Shown here: one piece after another, positions 48,761 to 58,641 of the stretch
Numbering within the stretch: the stretch's first letter is position 1
Layout of the letters: each line of letters begins with the position of its first letter
Assembly: GCF_010730055.1 (NCBI RefSeq)
Contig: NZ_AP022575.1
Location: forward strand, 3,472,001-3,536,000
Length of the DNA stretch: 64,000 bases
From: Mycobacterium shinjukuense
Lineage (GTDB): Bacteria; Actinomycetota; Actinomycetes; Mycobacteriales; Mycobacteriaceae
Reading direction: 5' to 3'
Translations under genes and position numbers: made by a program
The notes under the pieces: generated by a model
Database searches by the model: none
What the model was told of the DNA's origin: nothing
The model's input: the letters and a program-made list of their open reading frames with translations, nothing else

Positions 48761-49750
48761 ATGCAACCGGGATGGAATCGGCGGGGATTCTTGCAGGTCG
48801 CCGGGGCCGCGGGACTGCTCGCCGCCGGGGTCTCGGCTGGGTGCTCGTCACCCAAACCCGCGCCGGGCACGCCTGGCGGCGGGGCGGTGACGATCACCCA
48901 CCTGTTCGGCCAGACCGTCATCAAGGCGCCGCCCCAGCGCGTCGTCAGCGCCGGATACACCGAGCAGGACGACCTGCTTGCGGTGGGTGTGGTGCCCGTC
49001 GCGGTGACCAATTGGTTCGGCGACCAGCCGTTCGCGGTGTGGCCGTGGGCCCAGCCCTTGCTCGGCGGTGCGCAACCGGTGGTGTTGAACCTGGACGACG
49101 GAATTCAAATCGACCGGATCGCGGCCTTGAAGCCCGATCTGATCGTGGCGATCAACGCCGGCGTCGACGCCGATACTTATCAGAAACTGTCGGCGATCGC
49201 CCCGACCGTGGCGCAATCGGGCGGCGACGCGTTCTTTGAGCCCTGGAAGGACCAGGCCACCACGATCGGCAAGGCGGTCTTTCAGGCCGATCGGATGACA
49301 TCGCTGATCGGTGCCGTCGACCACATGTTCGCCGCCGTGGCGCAGCAGTATCCACACTGGATGGGCAAGAGGGCGCTGCTGCTGCAGGGCAGGCTTTGGC
49401 AAGGCAACGTGGTCGCAACCATGGCTGGCTGGCGAACGGACTTCCTCAACGACATGGGTCTGGTCATCGCCGACAGCATCAAGCCTTTCGCCGCCGATCA
49501 ACGCGCCGTCATCCCCCGCGATCACATCAAATCGGTCCTGGATTCTGCCGACCTGCTGATCTGGTGCACCGAGAGCCCCGAGGAGCAGCAGGCGTTGCTG
49601 GCCGACCCCGAAGTCTCGCAGGCGACCACGCCAGACCGCCACATCTTCACCACCAAGGAGCTGGCCGGCGCGATTGCCTTCTCCTCGCCGCTCAGCTATC
49701 CCGTGGTCGCCGATCAACTACCCCCACAGATCGGCAAGATCTTGGGCTGA
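48761..49750 (+). CDS. FecB-like periplasmic binding lipoprotein (Rv0265c-like)
   Basis: The 329-residue type III substrate-binding protein has a Tat-type signal (NRRGFLQVAGAAGLLAAG) with a lipobox-like VSAGC at the end, so it is probably a Tat-exported lipoprotein. The mature part starts after a Pro-rich spacer and has VTITHLFGQTVIKAPPQRVV, AALKPDLIVAINAGVDADTY and KRALLLQGRLWQGNVVATMA. The family binds Fe-siderophores or heme. No permease or ATPase gene is adjacent, so it would work with a transporter encoded elsewhere. Its place between oplA and pxpB is conserved with M. tuberculosis, but the reason is unclear. Confidence 0.85.
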   Translation: MQPGWNRRGFLQVAGAAGLLAAGVSAGCSSPKPAPGTPGGGAVTITHLFGQTVIKAPPQRVVSAGYTEQDDLLAVGVVPVAVTNWFGDQPFAVWPWAQPLLGGAQPVVLNLDDGIQIDRIAALKPDLIVAINAGVDADTYQKLSAIAPTVAQSGGDAFFEPWKDQATTIGKAVFQADRMTSLIGAVDHMFAAVAQQYPHWMGKRALLLQGRLWQGNVVATMAGWRTDFLNDMGLVIADSIKPFAADQRAVIPRDHIKSVLDSADLLIWCTESPEEQQALLADPEVSQATTPDRHIFTTKELAGAIAFSSPLSYPVVADQLPPQIGKILG

Positions 49751-49790
49751 TCGCGCGGCGCATGAGCCCGCGCTGGCGAGGATGCAGCGG

Positions 49791-49872
49791 GCACCATCCG
49801 CTTGCGGGGGACGAAGCGATGTGGGGTACCTCCCGCTTGCGGGGGCGCGGGGGCACCGCCCGCTTGCGGGGG
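49791..49872. repeat. three tandem-spaced copies of the CCGCTTGCGGGGG element
   Basis: Copies at 49791-49810 (degenerate), 49826-49845 and 49852-49872 share the core CCGCTTGCGGGGG preceded by GGCACC or GGTACC. They are the same element as at 40773. The 217-bp gap between the FecB-like gene and pxpB holds nothing else recognisable. Each core can form a small hairpin. Confidence 0.65.
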
Positions 49873-49967
49873 CACCTGAGAGCGGCGCATGAGCGTTTGC
49901 TAAGGCACCTCTGGCAGTGCTCGAAAATCCCTGGCCCAGCTCCCAAATCCGGCGCTACCGTCGAGGA

Positions 49968-50654
49968 ATGAGCGTGACCGATCTCTCCATGGACGTCGTA
50001 GCGGACAGGCCGGCCCGCACGATCTTCGACTACGGCGACCATGCGCTGCTGCTGCAATGTGACAGCACCGCGGAGGTATTGGCCTGGACGGACGCGCTGC
50101 AGGCCGCGGCGCTGCCCGGGGTGGTCGACATCGTCCCCGCCTCCCGCACCGTGTTGGTCAAGCTCGACGGGCCGCGGTTGCAAGGGGTCACCCGTCACCG
50201 ACTGCGCAAGTTGCGGGTCGCCCGCGACACCGACGCGGCCGCGACCACGCCCGCGGATCGCCCGGACAACCGGGTGAGCGACCTGGTGATCGACGTCATC
50301 TACGACGGCCCAGACCTCGCCGAGGTCGCCGACCTTACCGGCCTGACCACCGCACAGGTCATCAACGCCCACACCGCCACGCCATGGCGGGTGGCCTTCA
50401 GCGGGTTCGCGCCCGGCTTTGCGTATTTGATCGACGGCGACCCGCGACTGCGGGTGCCGCGTCGCCCCGAGCGGCGGGCGTCGGTGCCGGCCGGCTCGGT
50501 CGCCCTGGCCGGCGAATTCAGCGGTATTTATCCGCGGCGATGGCCCGCCGGGTGGCAGATCATCGGCCACACCGATGCGGTCCTGTGGGATATCGACCGA
50601 CCCAACCCGGCGCTGCTCACGCCGGGCATGCGGGTCCGGTTCCGGGCGGCGTAG
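49968..50654 (+). CDS. pxpB: 5-oxoprolinase subunit PxpB (KipI-like)
   Basis: The 228-residue protein of the allophanate-hydrolase subunit 1 / KipI family has the cyclophilin-like core [40 protein letters not shown] and the end [32 protein letters not shown]. PxpB with PxpC (and PxpA) hydrolyses 5-oxoproline. ATG at 49968 follows GAGG. pxpC begins 9 bp downstream with its own GGAGG. PxpA (LamB/YcsF-type) is not in the window. Confidence 0.87.
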   Translation: MSVTDLSMDVVADRPARTIFDYGDHALLLQCDSTAEVLAWTDALQAAALPGVVDIVPASRTVLVKLDGPRLQGVTRHRLRKLRVARDTDAAATTPADRPDNRVSDLVIDVIYDGPDLAEVADLTGLTTAQVINAHTATPWRVAFSGFAPGFAYLIDGDPRLRVPRRPERRASVPAGSVALAGEFSGIYPRRWPAGWQIIGHTDAVLWDIDRPNPALLTPGMRVRFRAA

Positions 50655-50663
50655 GGAGGAACC

Positions 50664-52128
<1,465 letters not shown>

Positions 52129-52312
52129 TCGGTGCGGCTGCGCCGAGCCGTCATCGTGATGCCCGCCACACGGACCGACCCCCGCCCCGCCCTCACACCC
52201 GCACCGGCCCTGGGGTGATCGGAAGTTCACGCCCGGGTCACTGCCAGAAGCGCCGGGGCAACAAAGGATTCCTAGCGTGGGCGATAACACCGAATGAGGA
52301 TAGGAGTCGTCT

Positions 52313-53722
52313 GTGGGCCGTTCGCACACGATCTCGCAGTGGGATCCTGAGGATGTGGCGGCCTGGGAAGCCGGAAATAAGTACATCGCCCGTCGAAACC
52401 TGCTCTGGTCGGTGATCGCCGAGCACATCGGGTTCTCGATCTGGTCCATCTGGTCGGTGATGGTGCTCTTCATGCCCGCGTCGGTGTACGGCTTTTCCGC
52501 CGGCGACAAGTTCTTGCTCGGGGCCACCGCGACCCTGGTCGGGGCGTGTTTGCGATTCCCCTATACCTTTGCCACCGCGAAATTCGGCGGGCGCAACTGG
52601 ACTATCTTTTCGGCACTGGTGCTGTTGATTCCCACCGTCGGCACCATCCTGCTGCTGGCCAATCCCGGTTTGCCACTATGGCCGTATCTGGGGTGTGCTG
52701 CGCTAGCGGGCCTCGGGGGCGGCAACTTCGCTTCGTCCATGACAAACATCAACGCGTTTTATCCACAACGGCTCAAAGGTTGGGCGTTGGCGCTCAACGC
52801 GGGCGGCGGCAACCTCGGTGTACCGATGGTTCAACTGGTGGGCCTGCTGGTCATCGCAACGGTCGGCGACCGCCAACCCTACTGGGTGTGTGCCGTGTAC
52901 CTGGTGCTGCTGGCGGTCGCCGGCATCGGTGCGGCGCTGTACATGGACAACCTGCGGGAGTACCGCATCGAAATGCGCACCATGCGTGCGGTGCTCGTAG
53001 AGCCGCACACTTGGGTGATCTCGCTGCTGTATATCGGCACGTTCGGCTCGTTCATAGGGTTCTCCTTCGCATTTGGTCAGGTGATGCAGATCAACTTCAT
53101 CGCCAACGGTCAGACCGCGGCGCAGGCGTCCTTGCACGCGGCCCAGATCGCCTTCCTGGGGCCACTATTGGGGTCGCTGTCTCGGGTGTACGGCGGCCGG
53201 CTAGCCGACCGCATCGGCGGCGGCCGTGTTACCCTGGCCGTCTTCTGCTTGATGATCCTTGCGGCTGGAATCCTGGTCAGCGCTAGCACTTTCACCGACC
53301 ATGTGGCCGGGCCGGCCCCCGCCGCGACCATGGTTGGCTACGTCGTTGGCTTCGTCGCCCTGTTCATCCTGTCTGGAATCGGCAATGGCTCTGTGTACAA
53401 GATGATTCCGTCAATCTTCGAAAGACGCAGCCGCTCGCTGCCGATCAGCGAAGTCGAGCGTGGGCAATGGTCACGGTCCATGTCGGGCGCACTGATCGGC
53501 CTTACCGGCGCGATCGGTGCGCTCGGCGGCGTGGGCGTCAATCTCGTTCTGCGCCAGTCCTACTTGAGCAGTGGCACCGCGACATCGGCGTTTTGGGCCT
53601 TCGTGGCGACCTACGTCGCCGCCTCGATACTGACCTGGGCGATCTACGTGCGCCGGCCGCTCGCGGTCCCTGTCCCGCTGGCACCTGAGTGCGCTTCGCG
53701 TGCGAGCTTGGCTTACGTTTAA
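52313..53722 (+). CDS. narK3: nitrate/nitrite MFS transporter NarK3
   Basis: The 469-residue major facilitator protein of the NarK type has about twelve transmembrane helices. The opening is VGRSHTISQWDPEDVAAWEA, a soluble start unique to this subgroup. Family signatures include LAALAGLGGGNFASSMTNIN (the Gly-rich nitrate signature), LGVPMVQLVGLLVIATVG and GSVYKMIPSIFERRSRSLPI. It should import nitrate or export nitrite. GTG at 52313 has AGGAG seven bases upstream. It heads the nitrate module, but a decayed HNH gene separates it from nnaR. Confidence 0.9.
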   Translation: MGRSHTISQWDPEDVAAWEAGNKYIARRNLLWSVIAEHIGFSIWSIWSVMVLFMPASVYGFSAGDKFLLGATATLVGACLRFPYTFATAKFGGRNWTIFSALVLLIPTVGTILLLANPGLPLWPYLGCAALAGLGGGNFASSMTNINAFYPQRLKGWALALNAGGGNLGVPMVQLVGLLVIATVGDRQPYWVCAVYLVLLAVAGIGAALYMDNLREYRIEMRTMRAVLVEPHTWVISLLYIGTFGSFIGFSFAFGQVMQINFIANGQTAAQASLHAAQIAFLGPLLGSLSRVYGGRLADRIGGGRVTLAVFCLMILAAGILVSASTFTDHVAGPAPAATMVGYVVGFVALFILSGIGNGSVYKMIPSIFERRSRSLPISEVERGQWSRSMSGALIGLTGAIGALGGVGVNLVLRQSYLSSGTATSAFWAFVATYVAASILTWAIYVRRPLAVPVPLAPECASRASLAYV

Positions 53723-53986
53723 AGTTCTTAGCCAAGAGCGTGTGGGCGTCGGGAAGGTTGGTGGGGCATGGACGCCGGTGGAAGTGGTTGGGCGTGCATG
53801 ATCTGCTGGCCTATGCCAGCTTGTCCCGATTCCTAGGTTCTGGCCTGGGTTGGCGGTGTGGGCAGGGACTTGTCGGTCGGGTCAGGCCGCCCGAGGTTTG
53901 CGCGGTTGGGTGGCTGATTGTGGACCACTGCGATCTAGGACTCGTATTGTCGTAGCGTAGGCCGGTGGCCCAGCCGCGGATTCGGG

Positions 53987-55112
53987 CTACGGGTCGTCGT
54001 CCTCGTCGTCCCCGTCGCGGAGCAGTTTTTCGGGGTGGTGGAACGGTTGATGTGGGGTTGGCCGCGGACCAGATGCGACGGTGGGATCCACTCGGTCTCG
54101 CCGCGGGCGTTTTTGCGGGTGCTCCAACCCCCGGGTTGCAGCATGCGGTGGTGGGCGCCGCAGGCAAACGTCAACGCGTTGGCGTCGGTGGTGCGGCACT
54201 GGGCATACGGGGTGACATGATGGACCTCACAGTAATAGCCGCCCACCGCGCAGCCCGGGGCGCTGCACCCACGATCCTTGGCGTATAAGACGATTCGCTG
54301 TGCCGGGGAGGCCAACCGCTTGCTGTGATACAGCGCCAGCGCCTTGCCGTGATCGAAGATCGCCAGGTAGTGCCGGGCGTGGCGGGCCAGCCGGATCACA
54401 TCGCTCATCGGCAGCAGGCTGCCCCCGCCGGTGAGTCCGGTGCCGGCGGCGGCCTCCGCCTCGGCCAGCGTGGTGGTCACGATGATGCTGGCCGGCAGGC
54501 CGTTGTGTTGGCCCAGCTTGCCGCAGGCCAGCAGCGCGCGCAGCCCGGCGTTCAGGCCATCGTGCTGGCGTTGGGCCGTGCTGCGGGTATCAGACTCGAT
54601 GGCCTGCTGGCTGGGTGTGCCGTCCACGCACGGGGTTTCGTCGGCGGGGTTGCCCATGCCGGGGCGGCCAGCTTGGCCCACACCGCCTCCACGCTGGCCC
54701 GGGCCTTGCGGGGTGAGCCAGCCGCGCAGCCCCGACATGCCATCGGCGCCCTGTGCGCCCAGGGTGATGCCGCGCCGGCGGGCCCGGTCCTCATCACGGT
54801 AATTCCCGTCGGGGTTGCGGCAGTCGGCGAGTTTGTCGGCCAGCCCGGCCAGTTGTTCGGGGCGAAACCGGGTGCCTTTTTGGCCGGCGTGGCCTCCGCG
54901 CAGTCGCGGGTGGGCGCATCGACCCAGCCGGGCAGCCGGTGAGAGAACCGGCGAATCACCCCGATCTGGCCGGTGCCCAACGTGCCGGCGCGGTGGGCGG
55001 CGGCGCTGGCCGCCAACACCGGCGCCAGCGGCTGGCCGGTCAGCGCGCGCCGCGGCCCCAACTCGGCGGCCTCACCGATGCGGCGGGCGCGCCATGAGAC
55101 GGCTGAAACCAC
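53987..55112 (-). pseudogene. decayed 13E12-family (DUF222) HNH endonuclease gene
   Basis: Pieces in different frames join to a 13E12-repeat protein: [51 protein letters not shown], then [19 protein letters not shown] sequence and the HNH core [20 protein letters not shown] with [11 protein letters not shown]. Frameshifts lie near 54890, between 54690 and 54720, and near 54050 (the family end [14 protein letters not shown] is in another frame). The N-terminal ~150 residues are missing. The HNH residues survive, but no intact protein can be made. It sits inside a second narK-like sequence. Confidence 0.75.
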
Positions 55113-55214
55113 AGTGACACACGAGATTTCATACCGCCCCGGTGTTGGCTTTGTGGAGGCACGACAGCAGTCGACCGATCGTTGGGCGCCAGCACCGGCT
55201 CGGCGGCGGCGTTG

Positions 55215-55700
55215 GCGTGGTAGCGGAAATGGCTGCCGCCGATGACAGCCACGCCGGCATGGGTTCCATCACATTGAACGGCTACGTGGTTGGTTTCGTC
55301 GTGCTGTTCATCCTCTCCGGGACGCTCAACAGATCGGTGTTCACACTGATCCCGTCGGTGTTTGAGGCTCGCAGCCGCTCGCTGGAGGCCACCGCAACCG
55401 AACGCCGCCATTGGTCGCGCGCCATGTCGGATCGTTGGTCGGCATCTGCTCGGCGGTCGGCGCACTCGACGGCGTGGGCATCAACCTGGCGCTGCGCGCG
55501 TCCTGCCTCAGAAGCGGCACAGAGACCTCCGCGTACTGGATCTTCTTGGCTTCCTATGTCGTTGCGGCGTTTCTGACGTGGGTGATGCATGTTCGCCGTC
55601 CGGCCGCGGCCACCGCAGTTCTGGGGCCGAAAGCGTCCCGGATGGTGCCCGCGTTACCGACGCCCCAACGAGGGCAATGCGTCAGCAATTGTGCTGTAAC
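55215..55700 (+). pseudogene. C-terminal fragment of a second narK-like transporter gene
   Basis: Two frames carry NarK sequence: NGYVVGFVVLFILSGTLNRS and VFTLIPSVFEARSRSLEA up to ~55430. In the next frame GSLVGICSAVGALDGVGINL continues with YWIFLASYVVAAFLTWVMHV. It aligns with the last ~140 residues of narK3 upstream at roughly two-thirds identity, so it is a diverged paralogue and not a recent duplicate. The 5' part is lost, replaced by the 13E12-family remnant. Confidence 0.72.
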
Positions 55701-55733
55701 GCTGCGGAAATTTCTCCGGCATAGACATTTCCT

Positions 55734-56879
55734 ATGGCCCAGACCGACGCTGCGCCACTGACCGGCTATCGGATTGCGGTGACGTCGGCGCGCCGCGCCG
55801 AGGAGTTGTGCGCGTTGCTGAGCCGCCAGGGCGCCGAGGTCTGCAGGGCACCGGCGATCAACATGATCGCGTTGCCCGACGACGATGAACTGCACAGCAA
55901 CACAGAGGCGTTGATCGCCAACCCGCCCGACATCCTGGTGGCGCACACCGGCATCGGCTTTCGCGGCTGGCTGGCCGCGGCCGAGGGATGGGGGCTGGCG
56001 AGTCAGCTCATCGCGTCGCTGTCGTCGGCCCGGATCGTGTCCCGCGGACCGAAGGCGACCGGTGCGCTGCGCGCCGCCGGCCTGCACGAGGAGTGGTCCC
56101 CCGAATCGGAATCGTCACAGGAAGTTCTGGAATATCTACTCAAATCCGGGGTATCCGGGTCGCGCATCGCGGTGCAGCTGCATGGCGCCGCCGACGCGTG
56201 GGATCCGTTCCCGGAGTTCATCGGCGGGTTACGGTCCGCCGGGGCCGAAGTTGTGCCGATCCGGGTGTACCGCTGGAAGCCGACGCCGTTAGGCGGAGAC
56301 TTCGACCAGCTGGTGATCGGGATTGCCCGGCGGCAATTCGACGCGGTCAGCTTTACCTCGGCCCCGGCAGCGGCGGCGGTCCTAGAACGTGGCCGCGAGT
56401 TGGACATTGAGGAGCAGCTGGTGGAAGCCCTGCGCACCGGTGTGCACGCAATGTGTGTCGGACCGGTGACGTCGCGGCCGCTGATCCGACGGGGCATCCC
56501 GACGTCATCGCCCGAGCGAATGCGGTTGGGAGCCTTGGCCCGGCACATTGCCGAGGAGTTACCGGTGCTGGGGTCATTCAGCGTGAAGGCCGCCGGCCAC
56601 GTGATCGACATTCGCGGGACCTGTGTGCTGGTCGACGGCTCGGTCAAGATACCCTCCGGCTCCGGAATGGCGATCCTGCGGGTGTTGGCCCAGCGTCCGG
56701 GCGACGTCGTTTCGCGCGGCAACCTGCTGCGCGTGCTGCCCGGCAACGGCGACGACACCCATGCGGTGGACACCGCGGTGCTGCGGCTGCGAACCGCCCT
56801 GGGCGACCGGAACATCATTGCGACGGTGGTCAAGCGTGGTTACCGACTGGCCGTGGACACCGGGCCGGGTGGCACGTGA
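55734..56879 (+). CDS. nnaR: NnaR-type regulator: HemD-like domain plus winged helix
   Basis: The 381-residue protein has an N-terminal uroporphyrinogen-III-synthase-like domain (residues ~10-260: GYRIAVTSARRAEELCALLS, VAHTGIGFRGWLAAAEGWGL, FDAVSFTSAPAAAAVLERGR) and a C-terminal OmpR-type winged helix (~290-375: SGSGMAILRVLAQRPGDVVS, DTAVLRLRTALGDRNIIATV). It is orthologous to Rv0260c and to the M. smegmatis nitrate/nitrite assimilation activator NnaR. It probably senses a pathway ligand in the HemD-like pocket and activates narK3 and nirBD. Its TGA overlaps the GTG of the chelatase gene (GTGA), so the two are coupled. Confidence 0.85.
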   Translation: MAQTDAAPLTGYRIAVTSARRAEELCALLSRQGAEVCRAPAINMIALPDDDELHSNTEALIANPPDILVAHTGIGFRGWLAAAEGWGLASQLIASLSSARIVSRGPKATGALRAAGLHEEWSPESESSQEVLEYLLKSGVSGSRIAVQLHGAADAWDPFPEFIGGLRSAGAEVVPIRVYRWKPTPLGGDFDQLVIGIARRQFDAVSFTSAPAAAAVLERGRELDIEEQLVEALRTGVHAMCVGPVTSRPLIRRGIPTSSPERMRLGALARHIAEELPVLGSFSVKAAGHVIDIRGTCVLVDGSVKIPSGSGMAILRVLAQRPGDVVSRGNLLRVLPGNGDDTHAVDTAVLRLRTALGDRNIIATVVKRGYRLAVDTGPGGT

Positions 56880-57649
56880 GCCTGATCTTGACGGCGCACG
56901 GCACCCGCAGACCGGCCGGGGTGGCAATGATCGGTGACCTCGCCGCGCAGGTGGGCGCGCTCGTCGACCACGCGGTGCAGGTTGCGTTTGTCGACGTGTT
57001 GGGACCCACGCCCAGCGAGGTGCTTGCCAGGCTGTCGCCCCAGAGGACGGGGCGCACCGCCATCGTGGTTCCGGCCTTCCTGGCCCGCGGCTACCATGTG
57101 CGCACCGACCTACCCGCTCACGTGGTAGCCAGTGGACATCCCCGGGTCATCGTCACGCCCCCGCTGGGGCCAAGCCGGGCGATCACCGCGATTCTCTGCC
57201 AACAGCTAGTGGAATGCGGTTGGCGTCCGGACGATTCGGTGATCCTCGCGGCGGCGGGAACATCCGATCAACGGGCACTCGCCGACCTGGACAGCACTGG
57301 GGCGATGCTGTGCAGGCTGACCGGATCACGTGTGGATCTGGGATTCGCGGCCACCGGAAGTCCAGACGTGCGAACGGCGGTCGATATCGCCCGCCGACGG
57401 GACGGACGTCGCGTTGTGGTTGCCTCTTATCTGCTGGCCGAAGGCCTTTTTCAAGAACGCCTACGGGCCAGTGGCGCCGATCTGGTGACCCCGCCGCTGG
57501 CCACCCATCCCGGATTGGCCCGGCTGATCGCAGACCGATTCCGCAGCGTCCCGCCGCGTCGATGCGGCCGCCAAGCAATGCAGCACGTGCCGAATTGCGT
57601 GGAGCACAAGGCTTTGCTGGTGCGGCACGCCGAGGCCAGCCACGCTTGA
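56876..57649 (+). CDS. CbiX/SirB-like sirohydrochlorin chelatase (Rv0259c-like)
   Basis: The 257-residue protein has two class II chelatase-like halves. The first has VSLILTAHGTRRPAGVAMIG with the metal-binding His of the AHG motif and AIVVPAFLARGYHVRTDLPA with the second His. The second half has SVILAAAGTSDQRALADLDS and RRVVVASYLLAEGLFQERLR, where the first motif is degenerate. It likely inserts Fe2+ into sirohydrochlorin to make siroheme for NirB. The C-terminal tail (RRCGRQAMQHVPNCVEHKAL) is Cys/His-rich and longer than usual. It is coupled to nnaR. Confidence 0.8.
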   Translation: MSLILTAHGTRRPAGVAMIGDLAAQVGALVDHAVQVAFVDVLGPTPSEVLARLSPQRTGRTAIVVPAFLARGYHVRTDLPAHVVASGHPRVIVTPPLGPSRAITAILCQQLVECGWRPDDSVILAAAGTSDQRALADLDSTGAMLCRLTGSRVDLGFAATGSPDVRTAVDIARRRDGRRVVVASYLLAEGLFQERLRASGADLVTPPLATHPGLARLIADRFRSVPPRRCGRQAMQHVPNCVEHKALLVRHAEASHA

Positions 57650-57680
57650 TCTTTGATCACATCCACGCAATCCTGACACC

Positions 57681-58133
57681 ATGGCCCGTTACGAAGAGCC
57701 CTCGCGCGGGCTCCTCGACCCGGTGGCGAAGATGCTGCGGTTACCCTTCGGCACACCGGAGTTCATCGATAAAATCGTCACCGGAAGCGTCAACCAGGTA
57801 GGCCGTCGCACACTTTACCTGCTGATCACCACCTGGGACGCTGCCGGAGGCGGCCCATTTGCCGCCAGCGCGATCGCATCCACGGGCCTGGCCAAGACCG
57901 CCGAGATCGTGCAGGCGATGTTCATCGGGCCGGTGTTCAACCCGCTGCTCAAGATGCTCGGTGCCGACAAGATCGCCATCCGGGCGTCGTTGTGCGCCTC
58001 TCAGCTCGTCGGTTTGGGCATCATGCGCTACGGGGTGCGCTCGGAGCCGCTGCACTCCCTGTCGGTCGACGCGCTCGTCGACGCCATCGGCCCGACCATG
58101 CAGCGCTACCTTGTCGGCGACATCGGCCAATGA
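57681..58133 (+). CDS. TetR-C-like conserved protein (Rv0258c-like)
   Basis: This 150-residue helical protein is orthologous to Rv0258c. It resembles the ligand-binding half of a TetR regulator (LLDPVAKMLRLPFGTPEFID, GLAKTAEIVQAMFIGPVFNP, IRASLCASQLVGLGIMRYGV) but has no helix-turn-helix, so it cannot bind DNA like a TetR. It begins MARYEEPSRG. It follows the chelatase gene by 31 bp and converges on nirD. Function is unknown; a partner or sensor role in the nitrite module is a guess. Confidence 0.68.
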   Translation: MARYEEPSRGLLDPVAKMLRLPFGTPEFIDKIVTGSVNQVGRRTLYLLITTWDAAGGGPFAASAIASTGLAKTAEIVQAMFIGPVFNPLLKMLGADKIAIRASLCASQLVGLGIMRYGVRSEPLHSLSVDALVDAIGPTMQRYLVGDIGQ

Positions 58134-58135
58134 CG

Positions 58136-58213
58136 CCCCGCGACGATGCAGGCCGGAACGGCCTGAGAAGGAGCGGGGCAATCCGGTTCAAGCCCCGCGA
58201 CGATGCCGGCCGG
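58136..58213. repeat. dispersed mycobacterial repeat between convergent genes
   Basis: Two near-identical 21-bp segments (CCCCGCGACGATGC followed by a/cGGCCGG) lie at 58136-58156 and 58193-58213. Between them are a small hairpin (GGCCGGAACGGCC) and GGAGCGGGGCAATCCGG. The order GACGATGC, hairpin, GGAGC-GGGCAATC matches the reverse complement of 29576-29662. It fills the gap between the Rv0258c-like gene and nirD. Confidence 0.6.
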
Positions 58214-58220
58214 CGATCGA

Positions 58221-58577
58221 CTACGTCGTGATCCGGGCCACCTGTATATAGCCGTCCGGGGTGACACGCGCCGGGTACACCGGCACCGAAACCCGCGGAT
58301 CGTCGAGGCAGGATCCGTCGTCGAGCGCGAAAGCCTGCTTGAGGATAGGTGATTGGACGGTGGCACGCCCGCCGCGATCACCGACGATGCCACGTGACAT
58401 CACCGCCGCACCGGAGAACGGGTCGATGTTGCCGACGGCGTGCACCGACCCATCGTCCAGCCGGAACAAGGCCACCTGGCTGCCGTCGTCGAGCAGCACA
58501 CCAACGCCACGGCCCGGAATGAGGTAGTCGTAGTTACAGGCCGTCGTCCATACCTGAACGTCGTTGAGAAGTGTCAC
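58221..58577 (-). CDS. nirD: nitrite reductase [NAD(P)H] small subunit NirD
   Basis: The 118-residue protein has a Rieske-like fold (VWTTACNYDYLIPGRGVGVL, VGNIDPFSGAAVMSRGIVGD, QSPILKQAFALDDGSCLDDP). It lacks the CxH...CxxH cluster ligands, as is usual for NirD. With NirB it forms the assimilatory nitrite reductase, turning nitrite to ammonium. GTG at 58577 has AAGGAGG five bases upstream. It follows nirB by 64 bp on the same strand. Confidence 0.92.
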   Translation of the reverse strand: MTLLNDVQVWTTACNYDYLIPGRGVGVLLDDGSQVALFRLDDGSVHAVGNIDPFSGAAVMSRGIVGDRGGRATVQSPILKQAFALDDGSCLDDPRVSVPVYPARVTPDGYIQVARITT

Positions 58578-58641
58578 CGTTCCTCCTTGCTCAGGCCGCG
58601 CGCGATCCCGGGCAAGCCGGCATCGTCGTAGCCGTGGTGGC

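Noticed and set aside
49791..49872. Possible CRISPR-like array
   Set aside because: Only three short, imperfect units with irregular 5-15 bp spacing and no cas genes; they are dispersed hairpin repeats.
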